DNA of 64,000 nt from Methanofollis liminatans DSM 4140 (GTDB lineage: Archaea; Halobacteriota; Methanomicrobia; Methanomicrobiales; Methanofollaceae), in assembly GCF_000275865.1 (NCBI RefSeq), contig NZ_CM001555.1, positions 1,948,967 to 2,012,966 of the forward strand. Reading direction: 5' to 3'. Position numbers and translations under genes: made by a program. This document shows positions 1-9,570 of the stretch, in pieces; positions within the stretch are counted from its first letter, which is position 1, and the number at the start of each line of letters is the position of its first letter. Under the pieces are notes generated by a model that was not told the origin of the DNA, did no database searches, and saw nothing but the letters and a program-made list of their open reading frames with translations.

Positions 1-1
1 C

Positions 2-205
2 GTCGGGCTCTCCCTTGCGCTCCTGGGATCAGAGATCCTGGGGCCGGCAATCGTCATCGGGATCGTCACCGCCGCCCTCTCACTCCTCGGCTTCTGGATC
101 GGCACCGCCTTCGGCGACAGGAACCGCGACCGGGCTGCGATCCTCGGCGGGATCATCCTGATCCTGATCGGCATCAGGATCCTCGCCGAACACCTCCTCA
201 CCTGA
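2..205 (+). CDS. mntP: MntP-family manganese efflux pump, C-terminal fragment
   Basis: Only the last 67 codons are inside the window; the gene begins upstream. The visible part contains two hydrophobic helices separated by a short basic loop (GDRNRDR) and ends in a glycine/isoleucine-rich helix followed by EHLLT. The pattern GxxLGxxxG...[13 protein letters not shown] fits the last two transmembrane segments of the MntP (DUF204) family, which exports Mn(II) from the cytoplasm. The stop (203-205) overlaps the 3' end of the convergent msrA gene by a few bases. The call rests on a fragment and the family is inferred from the helix pattern. Confidence 0.6.
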   Translation, partial: VGLSLALLGSEILGPAIVIGIVTAALSLLGFWIGTAFGDRNRDRAAILGGIILILIGIRILAEHLLT

Positions 206-683
206 TCCGGCGGCTGCCCTGTTTTTCAAGGTAGCGCTGGTGGTACTCCTCGGCCCGGTAGAAGGGGCCGGCGGGAGAGATCACCGTTGCGATCGGTCGG
301 CTGTACCACCCCGAATGCTGCCGCCGTTCGAGGGAGGCGAGGGCCTCGGAGTGCTGTTCGGTCGACGTCGTGAAGATCGCCGATCTATACTGGGTCCCCA
401 CGTCCGGCCCCTGTCGGTCTCTCGTCGTCGGGTCGTGGATATCCCAGAAGACCTCCAGAAGGGAGGCATAAGAGACCACCAGCGGGTCGAATACCACCGC
501 CACCGTCTCGGCGTGCCCGGTCGCACCGGTGCAGACCTCTCCGTAGGTCGGGTTCTCTGTCGTACCTCCCATATACCCGACTGCCGTATCCACCACGCCC
601 GGCACCTCCCGAAAAGCCGCCTCGACCCCCCAGAAGCACCCCGCTGCAAAGTACGCGGTCTCACGCCCCGTCTCCCTGACCAT
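198..683 (-). CDS. msrA: Peptide-methionine (S)-S-oxide reductase MsrA
   Basis: Reduces the S-epimer of methionine sulfoxide in oxidised proteins. The catalytic signature GCFWG lies at residues 15-19 (nucleophile Cys16), and the family blocks GYMGG, TGHAE and YRSAIF follow. The C-terminus ([10 protein letters not shown]) is typical. The frame stays open to 755, but that would run into the divergent endonuclease V gene; the ATG at 683 has a G-rich ribosome binding site directly upstream and gives 161 residues, a normal core length. No C-terminal resolving cysteine is evident, so the recycling partner may differ from the E. coli type. Confidence 0.93.
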   Translation of the reverse strand: MVRETGRETAYFAAGCFWGVEAAFREVPGVVDTAVGYMGGTTENPTYGEVCTGATGHAETVAVVFDPLVVSYASLLEVFWDIHDPTTRDRQGPDVGTQYRSAIFTTSTEQHSEALASLERRQHSGWYSRPIATVISPAGPFYRAEEYHQRYLEKQGSRRIR

Positions 684-739
684 ACCCCCCCTCTTGTCGC
701 CGGAGAGATATATCTTCCCGGACGTCCCCACCGGGATCG

Positions 740-1402
740 ATGCTCCCTCCCACATATCCCGAGGCGGCCATCGCCCTGCAGGAGGAGATCAGCCGCCTCG
801 TCGTCACCGAGGGCGATCCCTATCCCTCGCTCGTCGCCGGCCTCGACGCCGCCTATGCACGGGACGGACGGACCGTCTTCGGTGCTGCAGCTCTCCTCGT
901 ATTTCCGTCGCTCGAATTCGTCGAGGGGGCATGGGCAGCGTGCGAGATCGCCTTCCCGTACATCCCCGGCCTCTTCGCCTTCAGGGAGGGGCCGGCACTC
1001 ATCGAGGCGCTCGGTCGCCTCGCGCACACTCCAGACCTCCTGATCGTCGACGGCCACGGCATCGCTCACCCGCGGCGGTGCGGGATCGCCTCTCACATCG
1101 GTGTTGTGACCGGTATCCCCTCGATCGGGGTGGCAAAACACCTCCTCTGCGGGGCAGCAGCGGAGCCCGGCAGTGAGCGCGGATCAGCGGCGCCGGTGAC
1201 CGAGGGCGGGGCGACGATCGGCTGCGCCGTGCGGACAGTGACCGGGGTCCACCCGGTCTATGTCTCCGTTGGCCACCGCGTCGGGCTTGTTGAAGCGGTA
1301 CGTCTGGTGCTCGCACTCTCCGACGGCTACCGCCTGCCTGCGCCGATCCGGGCCGCCCACGCCCTCGCCAACCGGGTGCGGGAGAGAGGAGACGGCCTCT
1401 GA
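740..1402 (+). CDS. nfi: Endonuclease V (deoxyinosine 3' endonuclease)
   Basis: Cleaves DNA one base 3' of hypoxanthine (deaminated adenine) and starts its repair. The 220-residue length is typical. The metal-binding triad known from the family is visible: Asp36 in AGLDAAY, Glu83 in FREGP and Asp104 in VDGHG, with the wedge motif PYIPG just before the glutamate and HPRRCG after the last aspartate. The gene is divergent from msrA with about 56 bases between the starts, and its stop is immediately followed by the copA promoter. An EndoQ-like enzyme acting on similar lesions lies 15 kb away (16512-17630). Confidence 0.93.
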   Translation: MLPPTYPEAAIALQEEISRLVVTEGDPYPSLVAGLDAAYARDGRTVFGAAALLVFPSLEFVEGAWAACEIAFPYIPGLFAFREGPALIEALGRLAHTPDLLIVDGHGIAHPRRCGIASHIGVVTGIPSIGVAKHLLCGAAAEPGSERGSAAPVTEGGATIGCAVRTVTGVHPVYVSVGHRVGLVEAVRLVLALSDGYRLPAPIRAAHALANRVRERGDGL

Positions 1403-1406
1403 GGAG

Positions 1407-1417
1407 CTTTTATATCG
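1407..1417 (+). promoter_or_regulatory. TATA box of copA
   Basis: CTTTTATATCG lies just after the endonuclease V stop and about 29 bases before the copA ATG at 1440. Archaeal transcription usually starts about 25 bases after the TATA centre, so the copA mRNA is predicted to be almost leaderless. Confidence 0.55.
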
Positions 1418-1439
1418 AGAGACCCACAGATGGGCAGGT

Positions 1440-4043
1440 ATGAGCGGCGAAGACGGGGAAACGGACGAAACGACGCGGAAAGAAACCCTGAAAGTTTCGG
1501 GGATGCACTGCGCCACCTGCGCCGTCACCCTTGAGAAGGCCCTGAAAAATGTTGAAGGGGTGAAGAGCGCCTCGGTGAACCTGGGAGCCGAGCAGGCGGC
1601 GGTGGAGTACGACCCCGCCCGCGTCTCGGCGGCCAGCCTCCAGCAGGCCGTCACCGGGGCCGGATACGGGGTGATCACCGGAACGGCCGTCCTGAAAGTA
1701 GGGGGCATGATGTGCGCCACCTGCGTCCGGACGGTCGAGGCGGCCCTGGAGAGCCTTCCAGGCGTCTTCACGGCCACCGTGAACCTGGGATCGGAGCGCG
1801 CCTACGTCACCTACAACCCTGACGCCGTCACCGTGGCAGAGATGGCGAAGGCGATCGAGGAGGCGGGTTACCAGTATATCGGCACCGAAGAGGAGGAAAC
1901 CGGGGAGATTGAGCGGAAGGCGCGTGAGGCCGACCTGAACGACAAACGCTGGCGGATCGCCATCGGCGCCGTCGCCTCCGCGGTCCTGATGGGGATCATG
2001 TGGACCGCACCGCCGCTCCCCTTCGATATGGCCTACCTCATGCTCGTCATCGCCGCCCCGGCCTTCGCCTACCTTTCGTGGCCGATCTTTCTCGCCGCCT
2101 GGCGGGCCCTGCGGAACCGGACCCTGAACATGGACGTGATGTACTCGATGGGCATCGGGGTCGCCTTCGCCGCATCGGTCCTGGGCACCTTCGGCATCGT
2201 CCTCACCCAAGAATACCTCTTCTACGAGACAGCGGTGATGCTTGCCACCTTCCTCACCCTCGGCCGCTACCTCGAGGCAAGGGCAAAGGGGCGAACGGGC
2301 GAGGCGATCGCCGCCCTGATCCGCCTCAGGCCAAAGACCGCCACCGTCCTCGTCGACGGGAAGGAGGAAAAACGGCCGATCGACGAGGTGCTGCCCGGCG
2401 ACACCGTGCTCGTCAGGTCAGGCGAGCGCGTCCCGGTCGACGGCACAGTCAACCGCGGCGAGAGCTACGTGGACGAGTCGATGATCACCGGCGAACCCCT
2501 CCCGGTCAGGAAAGAGGCAGGCGAGGGAGTCGTGGGCGGAACCATCAACGGCGACGGCGTGCTCGAGGTTGCGGCCACACGGGTCGGCCGGGACACGGTG
2601 CTCGCCCAGATCATCAGGCTCGTCGAGGAGGCACAGGGAACAAAACCCCCGGTCCAGCGGATCGCAGACACGGCGGTGGCATACTTCATCCCGGCCGTGC
2701 TCTCCATCGCCGCGGCCGCCTTTCTCTTCTGGTACCTCGTTGCCGGGGCCACCCTGCTCTTCGCCCTCTCCACCCTGATCTCGGTCCTCGTCGTCGCCTG
2801 CCCGTGTGCCCTCGGCCTCGCCACCCCGACGGCGATCACTGTCGGTGTCGGCAGGGGCGCAGAACTCGGCATCCTGATCAAGAGCGGCGAGGCGCTGGAA
2901 GCAGCTGAACGCCTTGATACAGTCGCCTTCGACAAGACCGGCACCCTGACGGAGGGGAAGCCCCGGGTGACCGACATCGTCGGGCTCGCCCTCACGGCAG
3001 AGGAGAGCCTCGCCCTCGCCGCCGGTGCCGAACAGAACTCGAACCACCCGGTAGCGCGGGCTATCGTCGCCAGGGCACAGGAGCAGGGTATTTCGATCCC
3101 CGCAACCGACACCTTCGAGACAATCCGGGGTAAGGGGGTGCTCGCCACCGTCGGCGGCCGCCTGATCGCTCTCGGCAACCGGGCGATGCTCGCGGACGTG
3201 AACATCGTCCTCGATGAAGGGGCCGAGGCTGCGGTCGTCCACCTCGAAGAGGAGGGCAAGACCGTTGCCATCCTCGTCGCCGACAGTGTGGTCGCCGGCA
3301 TCATCGCCGTCGCCGACACCCTCAAGCCCACGGCGATGGCGGCAGTCGCAGGGCTGAAGGAGATGGGGCTCTCTGTTGCGATGATCACCGGAGACAATCC
3401 CGGGACCGCCAGGGCGATCGCCGGGATGATCGGGATCGACCGCGTCTTTGCCGGGGTGCTCCCCGACGTCAAAGCCGCCGAGATCAGGGCGTTTCAGGAG
3501 GAAGGCCGGAGGGTCGCCTTCGTCGGGGATGGGATCAACGACGCCCCGGCCCTTGCGCAGGCCGACCTCGGGATCGCCATCGGCGGCGGGACCGACGTCG
3601 CTATCGAGAGCGGCGGCGTGGTCCTGGTCAGGGACGACCTCACCGACGTCCCGGCAGCGATCCAGCTTGCGCAGAAAGTGATTGGACGGGTCAAAATCAA
3701 CCTCTTCTGGGCGTTCGCCTACAATGCTGCCCTCATACCGGTGGCGGCGGGGGTGCTCTACCCGACCTTCGGGATCACCTTCAGGCCCGAACTCGCCGGC
3801 CTCGCCATGGCGGCAAGTTCGGTCACCGTTGTCACTCTCTCCCTCCTGCTCAAAGGATATATACCAAAAGCAAAAAGAGAGAGGACGGAGGTATCGAAGA
3901 TGGAGACTGACCCGGTCTGCAAGATGAAGGTCGACCCGAAGACGGCGAAGTTCACAACAGATTACAAAGGAAAGACCTACTACTTCTGTGCACCCGGCTG
4001 CAAGAAGGAGTTCGAGAAGGACCCGGAAAAATACCTTGGATAA
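1440..4043 (+). CDS. copA: Copper-exporting P1B-type ATPase CopA with C-terminal YHS domain
   Basis: Membrane ATPase that exports Cu(I). From the ATG at 1440 it has 867 residues. Domains in order: two N-terminal heavy-metal-associated domains with GMHCATC (Cys24/Cys27) and MMCATC (about 92-95), eight predicted helices with the CPC metal site (ACPCALG, about 453), the actuator motif TGEP, the phosphorylation motif DKTGT (about 498), the HP motif SNHP and the hinge GDGINDAP (about 697). After the last helix and a basic linker, an in-frame YHS domain (about 822-867) begins METDPVCKM and contains [12 protein letters not shown]. The frame is open 180 bases further upstream inside the endonuclease V gene, but the TATA box and the domain start favour 1440. 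The YHS domain is a known metal-binding module whose appended position is notable. Confidence 0.95.
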   Translation: MSGEDGETDETTRKETLKVSGMHCATCAVTLEKALKNVEGVKSASVNLGAEQAAVEYDPARVSAASLQQAVTGAGYGVITGTAVLKVGGMMCATCVRTVEAALESLPGVFTATVNLGSERAYVTYNPDAVTVAEMAKAIEEAGYQYIGTEEEETGEIERKAREADLNDKRWRIAIGAVASAVLMGIMWTAPPLPFDMAYLMLVIAAPAFAYLSWPIFLAAWRALRNRTLNMDVMYSMGIGVAFAASVLGTFGIVLTQEYLFYETAVMLATFLTLGRYLEARAKGRTGEAIAALIRLRPKTATVLVDGKEEKRPIDEVLPGDTVLVRSGERVPVDGTVNRGESYVDESMITGEPLPVRKEAGEGVVGGTINGDGVLEVAATRVGRDTVLAQIIRLVEEAQGTKPPVQRIADTAVAYFIPAVLSIAAAAFLFWYLVAGATLLFALSTLISVLVVACPCALGLATPTAITVGVGRGAELGILIKSGEALEAAERLDTVAFDKTGTLTEGKPRVTDIVGLALTAEESLALAAGAEQNSNHPVARAIVARAQEQGISIPATDTFETIRGKGVLATVGGRLIALGNRAMLADVNIVLDEGAEAAVVHLEEEGKTVAILVADSVVAGIIAVADTLKPTAMAAVAGLKEMGLSVAMITGDNPGTARAIAGMIGIDRVFAGVLPDVKAAEIRAFQEEGRRVAFVGDGINDAPALAQADLGIAIGGGTDVAIESGGVVLVRDDLTDVPAAIQLAQKVIGRVKINLFWAFAYNAALIPVAAGVLYPTFGITFRPELAGLAMAASSVTVVTLSLLLKGYIPKAKRERTEVSKMETDPVCKMKVDPKTAKFTTDYKGKTYYFCAPGCKKEFEKDPEKYLG

Positions 4044-4060
4044 CCCGGCATTTTTTCCGG
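4041..4060 (+). terminator. T-tract terminator after copA
   Basis: Six consecutive T (4051-4056) right after the copA stop, flanked by short CCGG arms. Archaeal termination generally relies on such T tracts. No larger hairpin is seen. Confidence 0.4.
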
Positions 4061-4143
4061 ATCCTTCCAGGCGACAATGCAGGCCGGTAGAAAATATCCC
4101 TTATAATCCCCTATATCCCAAAATCTCCCCATTATTCTGCGAA

Positions 4144-4157
4144 GATATATACTTTTA
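4144..4157 (+). promoter_or_regulatory. TATA box of the pdaD operon
   Basis: GATATATACTTTTAAG-type TATA element in an AT-rich stretch. Its centre lies about 50-60 bases upstream of the possible pdaD starts, leaving room for a leader with a ribosome binding site. Confidence 0.5.
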
Positions 4158-4197
4158 AGTATGGGGGGGACAAATAAAAAAGTGATTTATTCCACAG

Positions 4198-4713
4198 GTG
4201 AGAGAGAGGTTGACCAGAATATTTGTTCCAAAACGGGTGTTTTTTACCTGCGGCGTGGGGAGGGATTCGGAATATCTCGGTTCATTCGAGATGGCACTCA
4301 GAACGGCAAAGATCGAGTGCTACAATCTCGTGACCGTTAGTTCCATCCTGCCCCCGAAATGCCGGATCATCCCGCGTGAGGAAGGTCTTGCCGACCTCGA
4401 TCCAGGGAGCATCGTATTTACAGTAATGTCAAGGATCTCCTCCAACGAGTCGCACCGCCGGATATCGGCATCCATCGGGGTCGCAATCCCGGAGTCCATG
4501 GAGGAGCAGTGGGGCTACTTCGCCGAGCACCACGCCTTCGGCGACGGGAAAGAGAAGGCAGGAAAGTATGCCGAAGACCTTGCGTACCGGATGTACCAGA
4601 GTATCACCGACAAAACACCAGAAAAGACGCTCAACATCACTGAAAGCGCAATCGTAGATGAAGACGGCCACTGGACTACGGTCCTTGCCGCCGCCATCTT
4701 TCTCATGGAGTAA
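4198..4713 (+). CDS. pdaD: Pyruvoyl-dependent arginine decarboxylase
   Basis: Converts arginine to agmatine for polyamine (and agmatidine) synthesis. The proenzyme self-cleaves between two serines to form the pyruvoyl cofactor; the conserved cleavage block VSSILPP is at about residues 46-52. The later motifs ISASIGVAIP and TTVLAAAIFLME also match the family, and 171 residues is near the usual 160-170. Two starts are possible: GTG at 4198 (GTGAT about 11 bases upstream) or TTG at 4210 (GGTGA at 4197-4201); the conserved part begins after both. The zinc-ribbon gene follows after two bases. Confidence 0.92.
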   Translation: MRERLTRIFVPKRVFFTCGVGRDSEYLGSFEMALRTAKIECYNLVTVSSILPPKCRIIPREEGLADLDPGSIVFTVMSRISSNESHRRISASIGVAIPESMEEQWGYFAEHHAFGDGKEKAGKYAEDLAYRMYQSITDKTPEKTLNITESAIVDEDGHWTTVLAAAIFLME

Positions 4714-4715
4714 TT

Positions 4716-5177
4716 ATGACGTCACGTACACGTGCGCACCACACCACCTGCCCATACTGCAACGAAGAGGTTTATCTTGAGGAGCTGATCGGGGGTAAAT
4801 GCCCGCTCTGCGGCAGCACCCTCGAGGAGCCCGAGGACGAGTGCCTTGAGGTCGATGACGGCCTCGAGCGCTCAGACCTCTCGTGGCTCATCTGCCATTA
4901 CTTCCTCTTCAAAAAAATGGACGAACTCGGTGCCAACCCCCTCCAGATCATGGAGGTGATCTCCCGTCTCGACAGAGAAGGCGCATTCGAGGAGGAGAAC
5001 GAAGAGCACGTGTCCTTTGAACTGGAAGTGCCGTTCAGCCGCCTTGAGAGGATCCTGCCAAAGCGGTGCAGCTGCTGCGGCCGGTCGTTTTTCAGGGGCG
5101 GAAAAAAAGTATTTGCCGGGGAGAGCGGGCAGGCGGGTTACGCCATCTCGTACCGCTGCCCCCTCTGTTCTCAGTAA
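4716..5177 (+). CDS. Zinc-ribbon protein of unknown function
   Basis: A 153-residue acidic protein co-transcribed with pdaD (2-base gap). It has one zinc-ribbon knuckle pair near the N-terminus (CPYC...CPLC, about residues 12-35) and a second near the C-terminus (CSCC about 125-128 ... CPLC at the end). The middle is a helical acidic linker. I do not recognise a named family. The paired ribbons suggest nucleic-acid or protein binding, but nothing shows the partner. It is convergent with proS and overlaps its 3' end by 7 bases. Confidence 0.75.
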   Translation: MTSRTRAHHTTCPYCNEEVYLEELIGGKCPLCGSTLEEPEDECLEVDDGLERSDLSWLICHYFLFKKMDELGANPLQIMEVISRLDREGAFEEENEEHVSFELEVPFSRLERILPKRCSCCGRSFFRGGKKVFAGESGQAGYAISYRCPLCSQ

Positions 5178-6607
5178 GTCCGTGCAATAACCGTCGAGGT
5201 GCCGGGGCGCCCGCAGACGATGCAGGCCCCCTCACTCTTTCCGATATGAGCGTTGCGCACTTCTGTTCCGAGCACACTCGCATTCGTCTCTTTTTCGATT
5301 GCTTCTGCACAGGCCTCGTCGCCGCACCAGTTGACGACGGCGATCCCGGTCTTCGTCGCCTCGACCGCCGCATCCACGCTCTCCGCCTGAACGATCCTGG
5401 AGGTGAGAGACGCTTCGGCCTGTTCGCGCAACCGCCCTGCAAACGCTGCCAGGACTGACGGGATCTCTCCGGCAAGACCGGCGCGCAAGAGCGTCATCTT
5501 CTCACCGTCCCGGGTAGCGGCGACGACGGTGCCGGCCGCAAGGTCTCTCGGGCCGACCTCGATGCGCAGGGGCACACCCCGCATCTCCCAGTGGTAATAC
5601 TTCGCCCCCGGCCGCAGTTCGCGGTCGTCGACCTTCACCCGGAGACCGGTCGCCTCAAGTTCGGCCTTGAGCGCCTCTGCAGCCGCCCTGACCTCCTCGG
5701 CCTGCTTTTTCATGATGATCGGGATGATCACAACCTGCACCGGCGCCACTTTCGGCGGGAGCACCAGACCGCGGTCATCGCCGTGGACACCGATCGCCGC
5801 TGCAATGCAGCGTTCCGAGATCCCGTAACAGGTCTGGGAGACAAACTGCTGTTCCCCTGTGGCGTCCTCGTAGGTGATGTTGAAGGTTTTTGAGAAATGG
5901 GTGCCGAGATGGTGGGCGGTGCCCACCTGCAGGGTGCGGCCGTCAGGCATCAGGGCGTCGACGGCCATCGTATAGTCGGCGCCGGGGAACTTATCCCAGT
6001 CCGGACGGCGGGATATGATCACCGGGATGCAGAGGTCGTCGTAGAACTGCGTATAGAGGGAGAGAGCGGTCTCAACCTGTGCCGCTGCCTCGTCCCAGGT
6101 TGCATGGGCAGTGTGGGCCTCCTTGAAGGAGGTGATCTCGCGGAGACGGATGAGCGGGCGCGTGTGCTTCGTCTCGTACCTGAAGGTGTTGACGATCTGG
6201 TAGATCTTGATCGGCAGGTCGGCGTGAGAGCGCACCCAGAGGGCGAACATCGGATACATGGCGGTCTCGCTCGTCGGCCGCAGGGCGAGCGGGACGTCGA
6301 GTTCGGTGAGGCCGCCATGGGTGACCCAGTAGACCTCCTCCTCAAACCCCTTGATGTGCTCGGCCTCTTTCATGAACTCGGTCTTCGGGATGAGGAGGGG
6401 AAACAGGGTCTCATCGTGGCCGGATCCATCGAGCAGGCCGCGGAGGATCGTATAGGTGTGCCGTCGCAACCCGAACCCGAAGGGAAACCAGACATACAGC
6501 CCCTTCACCGGGTAGCGGACGTCCATGATCTCGGCGCGCCAGAGCACGTCATTATACCAGGCTGAAAAATCGGATTTTGGGGGGAGTGAACCGCTCTCGT
6601 CTTCCAT
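5171..6607 (-). CDS. proS: Prolyl-tRNA synthetase (archaeal/eukaryotic type)
   Basis: Charges tRNA-Pro with proline. The 478-residue length without an editing insertion matches the archaeal/eukaryotic class. Class II motif 1 is in the [11 protein letters not shown] region, motif 2 is [17 protein letters not shown] (about residues 143-159) and motif 3 falls near [24 protein letters not shown]. An anticodon-binding domain and a C-terminal domain ending in Tyr (RTY) complete it. The ATG at 6607 is preceded by GAGGTACC. It follows the SpoIIM-like gene with a 9-base gap, so the DUF63-SpoIIM-proS genes may be one unit. Confidence 0.97.
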   Translation of the reverse strand: MEDESGSLPPKSDFSAWYNDVLWRAEIMDVRYPVKGLYVWFPFGFGLRRHTYTILRGLLDGSGHDETLFPLLIPKTEFMKEAEHIKGFEEEVYWVTHGGLTELDVPLALRPTSETAMYPMFALWVRSHADLPIKIYQIVNTFRYETKHTRPLIRLREITSFKEAHTAHATWDEAAAQVETALSLYTQFYDDLCIPVIISRRPDWDKFPGADYTMAVDALMPDGRTLQVGTAHHLGTHFSKTFNITYEDATGEQQFVSQTCYGISERCIAAAIGVHGDDRGLVLPPKVAPVQVVIIPIIMKKQAEEVRAAAEALKAELEATGLRVKVDDRELRPGAKYYHWEMRGVPLRIEVGPRDLAAGTVVAATRDGEKMTLLRAGLAGEIPSVLAAFAGRLREQAEASLTSRIVQAESVDAAVEATKTGIAVVNWCGDEACAEAIEKETNASVLGTEVRNAHIGKSEGACIVCGRPGTSTVIARTY

Positions 6608-6616
6608 TGGGGTACC

Positions 6617-7183
6617 TCAGACCACTATCTGTAGGAGCGCGGGCGTAATAAATGCCTCTACAACAGCCGCTGCGGCGAGAAGCGGGACGACAGTGCGGAG
6701 AAAGAACCCACCAAGACGGGCTGCTTCGGCAGCGGCGTCACCGGCACCGGATATATCGGCAAGGAGAGAGCGGGCGAGGGCGAGTCCCAGGGCCGCCGCA
6801 ATGAACAGGGCCGGAAGCTCGAAGATCCCGTGGGGAATGAGCCCGACGGCAAGCCCGATCGGGCCGAGGCGTTCTGCGATCTCGCCGGCAAAGACCCCGA
6901 TGATCAGGCCGTTCGAGAGGAGGATGAACAGCGTCAGGAGGCCGAAGGTCGCCCCGCCCAGGAAGAGAAGAAGGCAGGCCTGCAGGTTGTTCAGGAAGAT
7001 CTTCAGAGCGAGCATCCCGGGGGAGTCTCCCAGGATATCAGCAAAGACACCGTTTTTGACCACCTCGATCAGCTGGTCGGCCACCGGATCGCCGGAGAGG
7101 AGAACGGCATAGCCGGCGGCGATCCCGAGGAGGAAGACGCCGACCGAGACGACGAGGTAGGTGCCGAACTCCCGCCTAGACAT
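6617..7183 (-). CDS. SpoIIM-like (stage II sporulation protein M family) membrane protein
   Basis: A 188-residue integral membrane protein with about five hydrophobic segments. The block FLNNLQACLLLFLGG...FGLLTLFILLSNG and the later VGLIPHGIFELPALFIAAALG are characteristic of the SpoIIM/DUF95 family, which is widespread in non-sporulating archaea and has no settled role there. The start overlaps the stop of the upstream DUF63 gene by 8 bases, so the two are probably translationally coupled. Confidence 0.88.
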   Translation of the reverse strand: MSRREFGTYLVVSVGVFLLGIAAGYAVLLSGDPVADQLIEVVKNGVFADILGDSPGMLALKIFLNNLQACLLLFLGGATFGLLTLFILLSNGLIIGVFAGEIAERLGPIGLAVGLIPHGIFELPALFIAAALGLALARSLLADISGAGDAAAEAARLGGFFLRTVVPLLAAAAVVEAFITPALLQIVV

Positions 7184-8021
7184 AGATAACCATCCGCATC
7201 ATGTCCCGGACGCCCGGCGCCATGCCAACGACAATCATGGCAAGGAGGACCAGATGCCAGAAGGCGACATTCCCCTCCTTCCGGTAGAGTTCGAGCACAT
7301 AGATCGCCGGGACGATCACGGCGAGTTTCAGCGGGAACATGGAAAAAGCCGTCCCGCTCCACTCGATCAGGGCCGAACCCACCACATGCTGCTCCACGTA
7401 GTGGAGGGAGTGAAGGTCGATGCCGAACGAGGTGGCAGAGGCGTCAAAGAGGTGGCCGACGATCAGCAGGAGATAGAGAGGATCGCTGACGTACTCCCAG
7501 CCGAGGACATAGCGGAGAAACGCAAAAACCGCCGCCGAGGAGACTGCGGCCATCGCCGGTATGGCAAGGAGCACGACCAGATCGACGCGGGTGTTTGCGG
7601 CGCCCCAGAGGATGAGGAGAACGAAGAAGGCAGCCGAAAGGGCAACCCCGATCAGCCCGTATGTCCGGGAATACTCGCGGACGACCCCCTTCACTTCGAG
7701 GAGGCGGGAGAGGAAGAGGGCGCCGACGGTGATGAAAAAGACGACGAAGAAGATGATCGGGGTGATCAGCAGGATGCGAAGGTCGGAAGCGATCATGCCG
7801 GTATCCTCGACGACCCGCAGGAGCCCGCCCAGGATGACAAAGGGGATTGTCGCCAGGACAAAGTCGCGGTCGATCTCGATCCCGAAACGTCTGAGACCGC
7901 GGTAGACGAGATAGACCGAGAGGATCAGGATGAGAGCGTAGGTGAGCGTATCGACGATCGTATACGGCTGACCGTACATGATCGGATCAATGTAATATTT
8001 GTAGAGGAACTCCCTAATCAT
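7176..8021 (-). CDS. DUF63 family membrane protein
   Basis: About 281 residues with 7-8 hydrophobic helices. The N-terminus (YKYYIDPI), the segment LRVVEDTG and the later LEWEY/HLFDASATSFGID-type block match the euryarchaeal DUF63 family, whose function is unknown. The frame is open to a TTG at 8033, but the ATG at 8021 fits better: a TATA element on this strand (8046-8054) lies about 29 bases upstream, predicting a leaderless mRNA. It is divergent from the G1P dehydrogenase gene, whose predicted start at 8033 is only 11 bases away. Confidence 0.85.
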   Translation of the reverse strand: MIREFLYKYYIDPIMYGQPYTIVDTLTYALILILSVYLVYRGLRRFGIEIDRDFVLATIPFVILGGLLRVVEDTGMIASDLRILLITPIIFFVVFFITVGALFLSRLLEVKGVVREYSRTYGLIGVALSAAFFVLLILWGAANTRVDLVVLLAIPAMAAVSSAAVFAFLRYVLGWEYVSDPLYLLLIVGHLFDASATSFGIDLHSLHYVEQHVVGSALIEWSGTAFSMFPLKLAVIVPAIYVLELYRKEGNVAFWHLVLLAMIVVGMAPGVRDMMRMVIYV

Positions 8022-8032
8022 CAGTGATCTCA

Positions 8033-9112
8033 ATGGGTGGAGCGAGTATAAAAGTGCTCAGGGAGAAGGTCTTTGACAAGTCCAGATGGATGCAGCTCCC
8101 GCGAGACGTCATCATCGGACACAACGTCCTCGGCGAGATCCCCTCGGTCTGCCGTGACTTAAACCTCGGCTCCCGTGCCCTCCTCATCGCCGGCGAGCAC
8201 ACGATGGGGATCGCCGGGGAGCGGATCGCCGCCCTCCTCGGCGAGACCTGCGAGGTCGAGACCTGTGTCACCCATGGCAATTCCCTCGAAGAGATTGCTG
8301 CCGTCGAAAAGGCCGGGGCTTCTGCCGATTTCATGGTCGGCGTCGGCGGTGGGCGGGTGATCGACACCGCAAAGATCGTCTCGTACAACCTCGACCGTCA
8401 GTTCATCTCCGTGCCGACGGCGGCGGCGCACGACGGCGTCGCCTCGTCGCGGGCGACCGTTCCCTCGCCTGAAGGGAACGTATCACTCAGCGCCCACCCC
8501 CCGATCGCCGTCGTCGCCGATACCGGGATCATCGCCGCCGCACCCAGGCGTCTGCTCGCATCGGGCTGCGCCGACATCATCTCCAACTACACCGCGATCC
8601 AGGACTGGGAACTTGCCCACCGCCTGAGAGGCGAGCCGCTCTCCGAGTATGCGATGGCGCTCTCGAAGATGACCGCTGAGATTACGGTCAAAAATGCCGC
8701 CGTCATCAGCGCCCACACCGAAGAGAGCGCATGGATGGTGATGAAGGCCCTTGTCTCCTCGGGCGTCGCCATGAGCATCGCTGGTTCCTCGCGGCCGGCA
8801 AGCGGGGGGGAGCACAAGTTCTCCCACGCCCTTGACCGGATCGCACCGGGGCAGGCGCTCCACGGCGAGCAGTGCGGCCTTGGAGCGATCATCACGATGT
8901 ACCTGCATGGCGGGGACTGGCGCTGGATCCGCGACTCCCTCAAAAAGATCGGCGCCCCGACCACACCGGCAGGCCTCGGCATTTCGGACGAAACCGCAGT
9001 CGAGGCGCTGCTTGCGGCACCCTCCATCAGGCCGGAACGCTTCACCATCCTTGATATGGGACTGTCCCGGGAGAGGGCCGAGGCGATCGTCAGAATGCTG
9101 TATGAGGAGTGA
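8033..9112 (+). CDS. egsA: sn-Glycerol-1-phosphate dehydrogenase
   Basis: NAD(P)-dependent reduction of dihydroxyacetone phosphate to sn-glycerol-1-phosphate, the stereo-defining first step of archaeal membrane lipids. Family blocks seen: FDKSRWMQLPRDV near the N-terminus, GVGGGRVIDTAK for nucleotide binding, SVPTAAAHDGVASSRA, and metal-ligand histidines in GGEHKFSHAL and LHGEQCG. The start is uncertain: ATG 8033 has GTGATC just upstream, GTG 8024 and GTG 8054 are alternatives, and ATG 8090 would remove the conserved FDKSRW. UPF0179 follows within 10 bases. Confidence 0.94.
   Translation: MGGASIKVLREKVFDKSRWMQLPRDVIIGHNVLGEIPSVCRDLNLGSRALLIAGEHTMGIAGERIAALLGETCEVETCVTHGNSLEEIAAVEKAGASADFMVGVGGGRVIDTAKIVSYNLDRQFISVPTAAAHDGVASSRATVPSPEGNVSLSAHPPIAVVADTGIIAAAPRRLLASGCADIISNYTAIQDWELAHRLRGEPLSEYAMALSKMTAEITVKNAAVISAHTEESAWMVMKALVSSGVAMSIAGSSRPASGGEHKFSHALDRIAPGQALHGEQCGLGAIITMYLHGGDWRWIRDSLKKIGAPTTPAGLGISDETAVEALLAAPSIRPERFTILDMGLSRERAEAIVRMLYEE
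8046..8054 (-). promoter_or_regulatory. TATA box of the DUF63-SpoIIM operon, possibly bidirectional
   Basis: Read on the minus strand the element is CTTTTATAC, centred about 29 bases before the DUF63 ATG. Read on the plus strand it is GTATAAAAG, which would start transcription near 8076, downstream of the likely egsA start. It therefore suits the minus-strand gene better, and the egsA promoter may lie inside the DUF63 coding region. Confidence 0.5.
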
Positions 9113-9117
9113 GTAAC

Positions 9118-9570
9118 ATGGCAGAGCAAAAACCCAAAGTAACCCTGATCGGGAGATGTCTTGCAGAAATGGGACTGGAATTCGTCTATGAAGGCGATGC
9201 GCAGGAGTGCAAAACCTGCAAACTCCTGAAGGTCTGCCATAACCTCCAGCCAGGGAAGAAGTATCAGGTCGTGGGCATCAGGAAGAACACCGATCAGGGG
9301 TGTCCCGTTCACCTGGGCGGCATCTGCGCCGTCGAGGTGATCGAGGCCCCGGTCGTCACCCTCATCCCGGCCGACCGCGCCATTCTCAACTCGCGCATCC
9401 ATTACGAGTCGCCCTGCACCAGGACCGACTGCCGGAGTTATGCTCTCTGCCATCCGGACGGCATCATCGACGGCGAGAAATATATGGTCGCCAGAGTCCT
9501 CGGCAACGCCCCGGAGATCTGCGAGAAGGGCAGGACGCTGAAGCTCGTCGAGCTGCGGCCGGTAGCCTGA
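9118..9570 (+). CDS. UPF0179 family protein
   Basis: A 150-residue cysteine-rich protein found mainly in methanogens and relatives. Cysteines cluster as CKTCKLLKVC (about 29-38), GCPVHLGGIC (about 61-70) and CTRTDCRSYALC (about 101-112), suggesting a metal or Fe-S site. The function is unknown. The ATG at 9118 has GGAGTGA upstream, whereas the GTG at 9109 overlaps the egsA stop; the first choice is better. Its stop TGA directly abuts the stop of the convergent ADP-ribosylglycohydrolase (TGATCA). Confidence 0.85.
   Translation: MAEQKPKVTLIGRCLAEMGLEFVYEGDAQECKTCKLLKVCHNLQPGKKYQVVGIRKNTDQGCPVHLGGICAVEVIEAPVVTLIPADRAILNSRIHYESPCTRTDCRSYALCHPDGIIDGEKYMVARVLGNAPEICEKGRTLKLVELRPVA

Noticed and set aside
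5897-6565. 222-codon open frame opposite proS
   Set aside because: Antisense shadow; the proS frame carries all class II synthetase motifs.
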